Shown piece after piece: positions 36,684 through 44,912 of a stretch of DNA of 64,000 nucleotides. How positions within the stretch are numbered: position 1 is the stretch's first letter; every line of letters begins with the position of its first letter. Below the pieces are notes generated by a model. That model was not told where the DNA came from, did no database searches, and was given only the letters and a program-made list of their open reading frames with translations. The position numbers were made by a program, and so were the translations under genes. The stretch covers positions 124,001 through 188,000 of the forward strand of contig NZ_JAJKBJ010000001.1 of the NCBI RefSeq assembly GCF_023618015.1, in the 5' to 3' direction. The stretch comes from Legionella maioricensis. GTDB taxonomy: Bacteria; Pseudomonadota; Gammaproteobacteria; Legionellales; Legionellaceae.

Positions 36684-37946
36684 CTACAAACTAGGAGATG
36701 CTCCTTCTTTTTCGTGCTCGCTGGGTTTTGGTGCTGCAGCTGCAGCATTTGCCGCATCTGCACTTGCTGCTTTTGCGGCAGCCAGTGCTGCTTTGAAGCC
36801 CGTAGTTGCTTCTACTGCTGCATTTGCCATTGCTGCTCCTCCTGCCCCAGCTGCTGCATTTGCCACTGCTGCCCCTCCTGCCCCAGCTGCTGTATTTACC
36901 GCTACGGCTCTTCCAGCCCCCGCCCCAGCTGCTGCATTGGCTGCTGCCTTTTGTTTTTCCAATGCTTCGATGACGAATTTTATTTGATCTAAACCATAAT
37001 GAGCGGCATCAGCATCAGCATCGGCATCGGCATCGGCATCAGAACCAGAACCAGCAGCTGCACCAGCATCTGCATCTGCATCTGCATCAGCATCAGCATC
37101 TGCATCTGCATCTGCATATGCATCTGTGCCTTGATCTTTCATGTCTATGGATTTATCGCCCACCAAATCATCATGACAAGAAGCAAAATATTCCTCTTTG
37201 TTAAGCTTGCATTGTTTTAGAATAAAATCAGGTGTGTAGTGATGGTCACAATATAATTTACGAGCATAACTTTCTATTACTTTTCCATTCTCAAATACAA
37301 TCGCAGCATCTTCAGGTTTAACGGATATTTTCTTATAGGCGTCACCGGTGTATTCATAAACATCATTAACCACGGCATTGGCATTATGCCCAATGAAGCC
37401 CATGACATTCACTTTAGGTAACAACATGCTGAGTACGCGCGCGGGGGAATAAAAAAATTGACTACCCTCTTTATTGATTATTTCAACCCCAGTGTAACAA
37501 CCACTTAAGACAATATTGGTTAGTTTGGCCCCAGTCAATTTTTCAATGGTTCGAGCAAAAACCACAAATCGAGCAGTGCTTTCCAATTCATCCATAGCGC
37601 TTCTTTTGTCAGCAAAAAACCAGCCGGGGGCACCGTGTGCTTCAACCCATATGGTTAATGACTTATTCTGATGCCCCGGTTTAATTAATTTTTCTAGTCC
37701 AGCCTTTGTATCCCAGATAATTTGCCCTTTATTAATAAGAGCATAACCCGCCGTTTCAGTAACGTCTTTTACCGTATGGTAGCCTACAGCAGAGTCATTA
37801 TTACTTGGTGCGTGTATAATGATAACCGAAGGCTTTTTCTTATTTGTTAATCCACAGCCCTTAGGTTTTAAAATTTTTTGCGTTTCACTATAAGTAGTAG
37901 CAGCTGCGGCAGCGCCCGCTGGTTTTTGCTGAGGTTTGGGCGGCAT
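36684..37946 (-). CDS. Clan-CD (caspase/C80-like) cysteine-protease-like protein with Asp-Ala and Ala-Gly repeats
   Basis: A 420-residue protein. Residues 38-160 have a caspase-fold layout: strand PSVIIIHAP, strand SLTIWVEAHGAPGW with His104-Gly105, then strand KLTNIVLSGCYTGVE with Cys150. A hydrophobic strand ending in His-Gly and a second ending in Gly-Cys, about 45 residues apart, is the clan CD signature, and the text around it recalls MARTX C80 domains. Residues 274-315 are runs of alternating Asp-Ala coded by hexanucleotide repeats, and 335-410 are Ala/Gly repeats coded by 36-bp units; the end is SEHEKEGASPSL. GGGAGA lies eight bases before the ATG. A translocated protease is plausible, not shown. 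Confidence 0.65.
   Translation of the reverse strand: MPPKPQQKPAGAAAAATTYSETQKILKPKGCGLTNKKKPSVIIIHAPSNNDSAVGYHTVKDVTETAGYALINKGQIIWDTKAGLEKLIKPGHQNKSLTIWVEAHGAPGWFFADKRSAMDELESTARFVVFARTIEKLTGAKLTNIVLSGCYTGVEIINKEGSQFFYSPARVLSMLLPKVNVMGFIGHNANAVVNDVYEYTGDAYKKISVKPEDAAIVFENGKVIESYARKLYCDHHYTPDFILKQCKLNKEEYFASCHDDLVGDKSIDMKDQGTDAYADADADADADADADADAGAAAGSGSDADADADADADAAHYGLDQIKFVIEALEKQKAAANAAAGAGAGRAVAVNTAAGAGGAAVANAAAGAGGAAMANAAVEATTGFKAALAAAKAASADAANAAAAAPKPSEHEKEGASPSL
36814..36930. repeat. 36-bp tandem repeats coding an Ala/Gly-rich segment
   Basis: Units of the form GCTGCTGCATTTGCC plus CCTCCTGCCCCA recur about three times with few changes; they keep the reading frame (12 codons each). 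Confidence 0.65.
37004..37125. repeat. Hexanucleotide (GCATCN) tandem repeats coding Asp-Ala dipeptides
   Basis: About 17 units of GCATCA/GCATCG/GCATCT, interrupted once by a Gly/Ser/Ala-coding patch (37039-37064). Unit length is a multiple of three, so slippage changes protein length without breaking the frame. Confidence 0.8.
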
Positions 37947-38152
37947 TATACATCTCCCTGTATCGCGACAACTCGATCAATTGTATAAATATTATACACC
38001 AAAACCCACGCTTCTGTGCTTAATGTATCATTTGTTCTTCAGCATAAAGGATAATATAAACCTTAAATAAACTTATTATTAATTATACTCATTGTGCCTC
38101 CAAATAAAATTCGAGATAATAAATATCTTAATACACGACTCATTAGAAACCG

Positions 38153-39157
38153 ATGCTGAACATTTTAGAAGATATTGATTTAACTCCCTTAAATACATTG
38201 CACTTAAAATCAACAGCGTCTCATTATGTTGTGTTAAATCAAGTCGAGAAATTAGATGAAATTAGAGAAATTCTTTCTAATTTTTCAAAGTTCTTTATCT
38301 TGGGCGGAGGGAGTAATCTAATAATACCCACCCGATATCAAGGTTTAGTTATCCATAATAAGTTACGTGGTATCACAATTACTAAAGTTGGCCAAGAACA
38401 GATTGTTACGGCAATGGCAGGTGAGAACTGGGATGCGTTTGTGGCTTATTGCATCATTCATGGTGCGTTTGGTTTGGAAAATTTAAGCTTAATCCCGGGC
38501 ACGGTGGGTGCATCGCCAATTCAAAATATTGGAGCTTACGGAGTCGAGGTTAAAGATTTTATCAAAGAGGTTTTGGTATATGATCTTCAAACGTCAAAAC
38601 TAGTTAGTCTTAGCAATAAAGAATGTCAATTTAGTTATCGAAATAGCTTTTTAAAAAATAATTCGCGTTTTATAGTTATTAGCGTCAGTTTTACTTTATT
38701 AACGGAGCCCAATCTTCATGTTAATTACGGTGATATTGCCCAAAGACTTTCAACTTTAACAGATCCAACACCTCATGACTTACGTAATATAATCATTAGC
38801 ATTCGTCAAAGTAAATTACCTGACCCCGACGAGCTAGGGAATGCAGGTAGTTTTTTTCATAATCCTATTATATCCAAGAAAATAGCGCAGAAACTATGTA
38901 TTAAACACCCTAATATACAGCTGTACCCCACGCATGATCCCGAGAAAATTAAAGTATCTGCAGGGTGGCTGATTGATAGTTTAGGTCTTAAGGGATTACG
39001 ACAAGGCAACGTTGGCATTTACCAGAAGCATGCATTGGTTATGGTAAATTATGGCGGGGCTTACCAAGCAGAATTATTAGCGTTTGCCGATTGGATTCAA
39101 ATGCAAATTAAAGAGCATTATGATATAGAACTTAATATTGAACCCATCATTTTATGA
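38153..39157 (+). CDS. murB: UDP-N-acetylenolpyruvoylglucosamine reductase, E. coli type
   Basis: A 334-residue FAD enzyme that makes UDP-MurNAc from enolpyruvyl-UDP-GlcNAc with NADPH, in the cytoplasm. FFILGGGSNLII near 45 and LIPGTVGASPIQNIGAYGVE near 115 are FAD-binding; YRNSFL and GNAGSFFHNP carry the catalytic Arg and Ser regions, and the final LNIEPII the catalytic Glu. It is the type I form, as in E. coli (342 residues). It stands alone here, not in the usual mur-ddl-fts cluster. Its last 250 bases and the following 40 recur in damaged form at 43834. No strong ribosome site; the ATG at 38153 fits the family start. Confidence 0.9.
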   Translation: MLNILEDIDLTPLNTLHLKSTASHYVVLNQVEKLDEIREILSNFSKFFILGGGSNLIIPTRYQGLVIHNKLRGITITKVGQEQIVTAMAGENWDAFVAYCIIHGAFGLENLSLIPGTVGASPIQNIGAYGVEVKDFIKEVLVYDLQTSKLVSLSNKECQFSYRNSFLKNNSRFIVISVSFTLLTEPNLHVNYGDIAQRLSTLTDPTPHDLRNIIISIRQSKLPDPDELGNAGSFFHNPIISKKIAQKLCIKHPNIQLYPTHDPEKIKVSAGWLIDSLGLKGLRQGNVGIYQKHALVMVNYGGAYQAELLAFADWIQMQIKEHYDIELNIEPIIL

Positions 39158-39197
39158 CATTATTAATGGACATTTAAATTAATTGATGAGTCAACAT
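38910..39197 (+). repeat. Direct repeat, intact copy (murB 3' end and following gene start)
   Basis: This stretch recurs at 43834 with about 95 percent identity by eye. It runs from CTAATATACAGCTG inside murB through the stop codon to GATGAGTCAACATG of the next frame. The copies are 4.9 kb apart in the same orientation. Confidence 0.9.
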
Positions 39198-39368
39198 GGA
39201 CTAAGTAGCTATCTTAGTTTATGTGCAGAGTTTCATGATTCTATAAGACCTCATCCACCAGAGGACGCTATGCATTTTATCACACAGGGGGTTAATGCGG
39301 TAGAAATAGTACCTGATCAACTCGATGTTTGGAGAGGGATTATATGTCAGCTTTTTAACGTTGACTAA
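39186..39368 (+). pseudogene. Methyltransferase-like N-terminal fragment
   Basis: Sixty codons after murB read MSQHGLSSYLSLCAEFHDSI then RPHPPEDAMHFITQGV. This resembles the start of a class I SAM-dependent methyltransferase group (YSSLCTEFYDLxKPxxPxDA); after about 35 residues the resemblance stops and the frame ends before any SAM-binding motif. The start codon lies within the direct repeat, so the repeat includes the beginning of this gene. I read it as a truncated gene, moderate to low certainty. Confidence 0.45.
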
Positions 39369-39435
39369 GTTAACCCCTAATTTATTTCACTCTGAGGGTC
39401 GGCGGGATTATGACGATACCGTTTAATACTCATTT

Positions 39436-41169
39436 TTAATTCAATTTAAATTCCCCCCTTAATTTCTCAATTGTGTCAGCAGTAATTTTTCTGAATCGTT
39501 CAGGAGTTAATTCATTAAACACTTCATCGGACTTTTTACCTTGTATTAATACTTCCTCGTAAGCATTTTTACCTAACATGGTAAATAAGTTATTCAGTTC
39601 TGGGATTGAAAAATTAAATAAAACCGAATTTTCTTCTGGCATAGATGGCGTGATTCTTTCTGGTGAATGCATTTCATAAGCATAAGCAATCTCAATCAAA
39701 GTACCCTCTTGAAATTGTTTGCCCGTTAACTCAACTCCGATAGGCATGTGTGTTTCATCACTATAGCCAACATTTATATTAATAGAAGGAAGACCTGCGT
39801 TAGATGAGATAGGTGCACGCCAAGTATTAACTCTCATACCATCATATGTGGCGGTTCCCTGTGTGGTAATCGGCATGAGTAAAGCATCCAGATGATTTTT
39901 GTCCATAACCTTTTGAACATAGCTATTATTTTTGGCAAAAATTGTTAAAGCACGTTTATAAGACGTGCTGGTTTTGCTCGCCATATTCTTCATAAATTGA
40001 AGACAATTTTTTATAGAGCCAAAATTTCGAGTGCGGTTGGATTCACAAATATCTCGAAAACTTTTTCGCGTCGATGGAAAAGAAGCGAGATACTCATTTA
40101 CATCTTGAATTTCCCCAGCTTGATTGTTTTGACGATCATTATTAAATGCAGGGAGATTTACATCAATAATGGTTGCCCCCAACCGCCGCATGCTTGTGAT
40201 GGCGTTATGCATTATTTTTGCAATGTGAGCTGGCATTTTATCAAATGTATTGATGTCACTAACGTAATGCACGATACCAATACGTTTGTTACTCAATCCA
40301 TTCATGTTAAGAAATGCCGTATAGGTTTTCACTCTCGGGGTTTTCAGTGTTTTCGGATCATGAGGATCAGGCTTCGCAATTATATCCAGTAAAATGGCTA
40401 GCTCTTGTGTAGTGCGTGTAATAGGTCCTGCCGTTCCATCTAGATTACCCATGGGGAAAATACCATGTTGACTAATCAGGCCAGTACTTGGGCGCAATCC
40501 TACCAAACCGTGAAATGCAGATGGAATTCTTACTGATCCACTGTTATCAGTACCAATACCAAGTAAAGCAAAACTAGCGCTGACTGCAGCTGCCGGTCCA
40601 CCGCTAGACCCTCCAGGGTTTTTGCTAGGATCATAGGCATTACCAATTCTTCCATTACGGCTGCTAATGCCAAACATTCCCCAGGCAAATTCGTCCATAC
40701 CTCCTTTTCCCAAAATAATGGCGCCAGCATTGCGTAATTTTTCTACTAGAAATGCATCGTGAATCGGTTGGCTGCCTAGTAATGCGTAAGATCCAGAAGT
40801 TGTTGTAGTATCAAATGAATTAATATTATCTTTCAGAATGACAGGGATACAGTGAAGTGGTCCTGATATCTGACCTGATTTTTTAAAGTATGCATCTAAC
40901 TGTTGTGCTTGGGTTAAAACGGAGGGATTAATTTCACTCCAGGCATTGATTGGTGCGCTGCTGTTGACACTTAGATTATATTTTTTAATCCGCTCAAGGT
41001 ATAAGGTCACCAATTGAAAGCAAGTGAGTTGATGACTCTGAATGGCGTTATGAATTGAAGTAATCGTCATAGACTCTAAATTAGGTGAAAAAACCGCTTT
41101 TTGAAGTGAGAAGGAGGTCTGACTAACGAATAATGTAATAAATAGGGGTATAACAGCATAATATTTCAT
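39436..41169 (-). CDS. Exported amidase-signature enzyme
   Basis: A protein of about 577 residues with an N-terminal signal peptide (MKYYAVIPLFITLFVSQTSFS) starting at 41169; the 14-codon upstream extension is not used. The amidase-signature triad is present: Lys in IPVILKDNINSF near 105, the cis-Ser in the GSSGGPAAAVSAS stretch and the nucleophilic Ser in GTDNSGSVRIPS near 205. It would hydrolyse an amide outside the cytoplasm; the substrate is unknown. It lies convergently to murB and inside the interval bracketed by the duplicated murB ends. Confidence 0.88.
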   Translation of the reverse strand: MKYYAVIPLFITLFVSQTSFSLQKAVFSPNLESMTITSIHNAIQSHQLTCFQLVTLYLERIKKYNLSVNSSAPINAWSEINPSVLTQAQQLDAYFKKSGQISGPLHCIPVILKDNINSFDTTTTSGSYALLGSQPIHDAFLVEKLRNAGAIILGKGGMDEFAWGMFGISSRNGRIGNAYDPSKNPGGSSGGPAAAVSASFALLGIGTDNSGSVRIPSAFHGLVGLRPSTGLISQHGIFPMGNLDGTAGPITRTTQELAILLDIIAKPDPHDPKTLKTPRVKTYTAFLNMNGLSNKRIGIVHYVSDINTFDKMPAHIAKIMHNAITSMRRLGATIIDVNLPAFNNDRQNNQAGEIQDVNEYLASFPSTRKSFRDICESNRTRNFGSIKNCLQFMKNMASKTSTSYKRALTIFAKNNSYVQKVMDKNHLDALLMPITTQGTATYDGMRVNTWRAPISSNAGLPSININVGYSDETHMPIGVELTGKQFQEGTLIEIAYAYEMHSPERITPSMPEENSVLFNFSIPELNNLFTMLGKNAYEEVLIQGKKSDEVFNELTPERFRKITADTIEKLRGEFKLN

Positions 41170-41460
41170 GGTTATTTTTCTCAAAAAATACCCAGTTAGG
41201 GTTGTAATCAATTAAAGTGTCGTAATATCATTCTAATGATGCCCTAGTATGATGTTAACAAACTTTTTTCGCATTAATAATTCTTTTTACAATGTACGAC
41301 CAAAATTCAGTTGTCGGCCCTTGGGGAGTAATGGAACGGCCAACCGACTTAAGGATTATTAGGGAGCTTTATTGATCTATTTGCCAATTTTTGCTCATCT
41401 GAGATAAAAAGTGGGGAAGGTTTTTCAGCTCTCATCAACCACCATTCTGTAAAATTATAA

Positions 41461-41916
41461 CTAAGTTTTGGTTTGATAAATTCTCAGGCCAATGTTAGTT
41501 GCCATAATGATATTTATCAAAATATTTAACGGTATTAGATAATAATTAGAAGACAATACTGGAAAATAATTTGGTAGACATTCTAAAAGAATATCAAGGA
41601 AATAGTATTTAATACCCACAGTGAAAGAAAAGGTAAAGAACTTACTGAGAAAATCATTACCCTTGCCTCCACCATTGACCAAATAAAACAGTATTAATCC
41701 AATCACACCTAATATACGGAACAGCCAAATATTTAAATAATCGATAGTAGTTGGAGCCCTAGCTATTAGGTCCAAAGTTTGCTGAGTTAATCCAAAGTAA
41801 TCAAACAGCATGATAAGATAAAAATAGATAAAGAGTTCTGTTTGGGAAAGACATCCAGTTTGTATTTTCTGTTTGCCTGCCTTGGTGCTGAAAAAACTTA
41901 ATATCTTTGAGTGCAT
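41461..41916 (-). CDS. Small multi-pass membrane protein
   Basis: A 151-residue protein with four hydrophobic stretches (about 29-45, 65-82, 90-108, 122-142). AAGGAG lies eight bases before the ATG. No family recognised. The reading frame starts within the end of a degraded recombinase frame on the same strand, so it may have been placed next to it by rearrangement. Confidence 0.55.
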   Translation of the reverse strand: MHSKILSFFSTKAGKQKIQTGCLSQTELFIYFYLIMLFDYFGLTQQTLDLIARAPTTIDYLNIWLFRILGVIGLILFYLVNGGGKGNDFLSKFFTFSFTVGIKYYFLDILLECLPNYFPVLSSNYYLIPLNILINIIMATNIGLRIYQTKT

Positions 41917-41925
41917 ACTCGAACT

Positions 41926-42141
41926 CCTTATCGATCTTGCAAACGATATATTGTTGCTTTATGAACTTAAAAGTTTTAGCAATTTCACTGACAGATTTGT
42001 TTTCTTCTAATAACTGTTGTGCTAATAATTTTTGTTCTTCATTCATTTTCTTAGGGCGACCAAATTGAATTCCACGTTGTTTTGCTGTCAGGTCCTGCGG
42101 AAGTGCGCTCACGAATTAGATCCCTAAACCATAATTTTCCG
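41926..42141 (-). pseudogene. Serine recombinase (resolvase/invertase) C-terminal remnant, frameshifted
   Basis: On the minus strand WFRDLIRERTSAG is followed, after a one-base frameshift, by LTAKQRGIQFGRPKKMNEEQ then KLLAQQLLEENKSVSEIAKT. These are the interdomain helix and DNA-binding helix-turn-helix of Hin/Tn3-type serine recombinases. The whole catalytic N-terminal domain is missing, so it is inactive. It marks a former mobile element within the bracketed interval. Confidence 0.8.
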
Positions 42142-42298
42142 CAGTGAGCCAAGTGGTCCGATTATTAGTGTAAATCAATTTGGTTTGAACTAATTAGTTT
42201 ATCCATGACTTACGGTAATCCTTCGATACTAAAAAAAGAATAGCTATAAAATGACTATAATTAGAGTTAATTAAATATAGTATGAATGAGTATGATTT

Positions 42299-43618
42299 AT
42301 GAAGAGCGGAAATGACAGTTCAATTCTATCAGAGTCCAATATACCACAAGCCTTGGTTATTGGTTGTTCTCATGACAATCCACACTGCAGCCATAATCGT
42401 GAAACTCATCCAAATAGTGATGACTTCTACACTATTGATATAAACAAAGATTTAAATCCTGATTTGCATCTGGATGTAGTAAACGATGACATACCGGAAA
42501 ACCTTGTTAACAATTTCAAACTAACCATACTGGAATATTTACCTAGTGATGTATATAACCATAACGACTTGATAACGCAAGTCACCGGTTCCAGCGGCCA
42601 GAGGGGACTGCATAATATTAGAAATATGACTGATGAAAATGGATTAATTATGGTTATTGGCAATAGAAGGAGTTTTCAATTCAGGAGTTCGTTGGCTAAT
42701 TTAAATTATATTGAATTGGCTGAAAGTGAAGATAAAGATTCTGCTGTCATTATTATCCCTAATAATCAAAGTTTAAGTTTTGAAGAAGTCATGGAGCAAG
42801 TGCATGAGTTGCCTTCACCACTTAAAAATTCTATAACTGCAGCAACGTCAACATTTTTTCAACCTCTGGAACCCCATGAGTTTTGTAAATTAAATTACAC
42901 GCCATCACCAGAAAACAAAGAGATTATTACTGCCCTTAATAATTATGTAACGATGCGCATGTTTGGTAAGGAATATGAGAATACAGTTAGCTTTTTAGGA
43001 TTCAAATTTAATTTTGGGTATTCAAGAAATGAAAAAATGGATGCAGCTAATGCCTTGATTAATGTTTTACTTGGAAACCAGCCTTTAGAATCCCTAGAGT
43101 TACATAAAGATGCTTTATCAAATGGTAGATTAAAACAACTTATAAAACATCATTTACATGGAAATTCGATTCAAAATTTAATTTGTCCCAAACAAAAAGA
43201 TGAAAATTTAGTAAATATGCAAATAACGAATAGAATGGATAGCCCTTGGGATAGCAAAGCAGAAGAGAACATAAGAAATCCCGTAGACCAAGGAATCGAC
43301 ACCTTTATTAGCTATGAAGAACTAGCAATATTAGCTTCGCATGGGGAGCACTTCTTTGTTCCTCCAACTGACTATACAACGGATGTTTGTTTATCATGCG
43401 GTGATGGATGTTTTTATAAAGGTTCATTGACCGATATTCATCGCCAATTGAAAAATGCTTTAGAGGAAGATCCTGAGAATTTAAATCTTTCCAATGGATT
43501 GGCGATAATTAGCCGAGAACTTATTAATAATCCTCATTTGGCATATTCTGGAAAAAAAGAAACCGGAGTTGATAACACCGTAGAGCAAGAACATAAATCA
43601 AAAATCCAATTTAATTGA
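42299..43618 (+). CDS. Orphan with methyltransferase-like N-terminus
   Basis: A 439-residue protein. Residues 17-82 resemble a class I SAM-dependent methyltransferase: QALVIGCSHDNPH (motif I position), DDFYTIDINKDLNPDLHLDV (acidic end of strand 2) and KLTILEYLPSDV (strand 4). The glycine-rich loop is unusual, with Cys/His in place of the second glycine. A CLSCGDGC motif lies near 363-370. No signal peptide. The C-terminal half is not recognised and the last 20 residues are polar (VEQEHKSKIQ). Monocistronic. Its origin next to a recombinase relic suggests transfer. Confidence 0.65.
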   Translation: MKSGNDSSILSESNIPQALVIGCSHDNPHCSHNRETHPNSDDFYTIDINKDLNPDLHLDVVNDDIPENLVNNFKLTILEYLPSDVYNHNDLITQVTGSSGQRGLHNIRNMTDENGLIMVIGNRRSFQFRSSLANLNYIELAESEDKDSAVIIIPNNQSLSFEEVMEQVHELPSPLKNSITAATSTFFQPLEPHEFCKLNYTPSPENKEIITALNNYVTMRMFGKEYENTVSFLGFKFNFGYSRNEKMDAANALINVLLGNQPLESLELHKDALSNGRLKQLIKHHLHGNSIQNLICPKQKDENLVNMQITNRMDSPWDSKAEENIRNPVDQGIDTFISYEELAILASHGEHFFVPPTDYTTDVCLSCGDGCFYKGSLTDIHRQLKNALEEDPENLNLSNGLAIISRELINNPHLAYSGKKETGVDNTVEQEHKSKIQFN

Positions 43619-43833
43619 TAAAATCTAAAACCCATTACAAATCATTAATTACACCTGATTGCAACTCCCTAAATTTCCCAGCAGCTGCCGAATTACCCGA
43701 CTAAAGATCCTTGCTATCACTCTTACAAAATTACTTAATCATACCCAACCTTTCTTAACATTGTGCTATTTAATAGTCTTATATAACTTTCATTAGCACC
43801 TTGTCGGGCAATCTGTTGCCCGACCTACGCTTG
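43619..43833. other. Intergenic stretch with REP-like palindrome, copy 2 at 43803-43824
   Basis: No gene. GTCGGGCAA, TCTG, TTGCCCGAC at 43803-43824 is the same nine-base palindrome as at 35869. It ends ten bases before the second murB 3' copy. Confidence 0.6.
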
Positions 43834-44107
43834 CTAATATACAGCTGTACCCCACGCATGATCCCGAGAAAATTAAAGTATCAGCAGGGTGGCTGATTGA
43901 TAGTTTAGGTCTTAAGGGATTACGACGAGGCAACGTTGGCATTTACAGAAGCATGCATTGGTTATGGGGGCTTACCAAGCAGAATTATTAGCGTTTGCCG
44001 ATTGAATTCAAATGCAAATTAAAGAGCATTATGATATAGAACTTAATATTGAACCCATCATTTTATGATATTCTTAATGGATATTTAAATTAAGATGAGT
44101 CAACGTG
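43834..44107 (+). pseudogene. Decayed duplicate of the murB 3' end
   Basis: This aligns with 38910-39197 but carries a one-base deletion (TTTACAG for TTTACCAG), a 12-base deletion after GGTTATG and a TGG-to-TGA nonsense change, so it cannot be translated as MurB. After the former stop it also keeps the linker and GATGAGTCAACgTG start of the next gene. The remaining 44108-44186 holds the promoter side of the HD gene. Confidence 0.9.
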
Positions 44108-44186
44108 ACAGGGGCAATACTATTACGTCATTTTATTGCTTTTATGACATATACTTTGGCGGTTTGCGAAGTAAGGAAATATCAGA

Positions 44187-44894
44187 ATGCATGGTAGATT
44201 TGAATCGAGCGCAATGCAGTCGGTAGGAAGAAAAAATCTAGATAGTTGGCGCAAGTTGTTTGTTCAACATATGCGGGAAATTGATCAACAGTTTGATCCT
44301 GGCCATAGATTAGATCATGTTTTACGTGTCACAAAAACATCTTTAGAATTAGCTGAAAAGGAAAATGCTAATTTAGCAGTCGTCTTGCCTAGTGCAATAC
44401 TTCATGACTCTTTGCCTATGGATAAGTTTTCAAAGAAGCGAAAAGATGCTTCTAAAATATCTGCACAAAACACTATTGAGTTACTTAAGCAATGGGGATA
44501 TCCAGATGAATTCCATGATGCTACCTATCATGCCATTCTTTGCCATAGCTACTCAGCGGGATTCGTGCCTCAGTCATTAGAGGCAAAAATTGTACAAGAT
44601 GCTGACCGCTTAGATGCTCTTGGAGCAATTGGAATTGCTCGAACTATGGCCGTAGGTTTTAACCATGGAAATTCGCTTTATGATTTAGCATACCCTTTCC
44701 CTGATAAGCGAGAAGCAAATGATCAACGCTTCATTCTCGATCATTTTTATATGAAATTATTTAAATTACCCCAGACATTTCATACCAGATCTGCTAAAGA
44801 AGAAGCAAGGAGTCGCATCCAAATCATGGAGCAATATCTGCACAGTTTAGCTCGTGAAATTGGAACCGAATATCTTCCATTTCAGCAATATTAA
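44187..44894 (+). CDS. HD-domain phosphohydrolase
   Basis: A 235-residue metal-dependent phosphohydrolase. Metal ligands: His44 in HRLDHVLRV, His73-Asp74 in ILHDSLP and Asp138 in VQDADRLDALGAIG, with LCHSYSAGF supplying further His. It is the YedJ/YpgQ-like layout, acting on nucleotides or similar phosphates in the cytoplasm; the substrate is unknown. AAGGAAA precedes the ATG. Eighteen bases separate it from the aldo/keto reductase, so the two are co-transcribed. Confidence 0.87.
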   Translation: MHGRFESSAMQSVGRKNLDSWRKLFVQHMREIDQQFDPGHRLDHVLRVTKTSLELAEKENANLAVVLPSAILHDSLPMDKFSKKRKDASKISAQNTIELLKQWGYPDEFHDATYHAILCHSYSAGFVPQSLEAKIVQDADRLDALGAIGIARTMAVGFNHGNSLYDLAYPFPDKREANDQRFILDHFYMKLFKLPQTFHTRSAKEEARSRIQIMEQYLHSLAREIGTEYLPFQQY

Positions 44895-44912
44895 TATAAT
44901 AAGGAGAATTAT

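Noticed and set aside
36515-36763. Minus-strand frame overlapping the end of the clan-CD-like gene
   Set aside because: No ribosome site, low-complexity start borrowed from the repeat in another frame, no recognisable content.
36714-36992. Plus-strand Cys-rich and Ala/Pro-rich open frames
   Set aside because: They lie antisense to the Ala/Gly repeat part of the clan-CD-like gene; GCN-rich repeats give open frames on both strands. The minus-strand gene has a ribosome site and a globular domain.
36999-37220. Plus-strand frame rich in Ile, Ser, Gly and Cys
   Set aside because: Antisense reading of the Asp-Ala hexanucleotide repeat.
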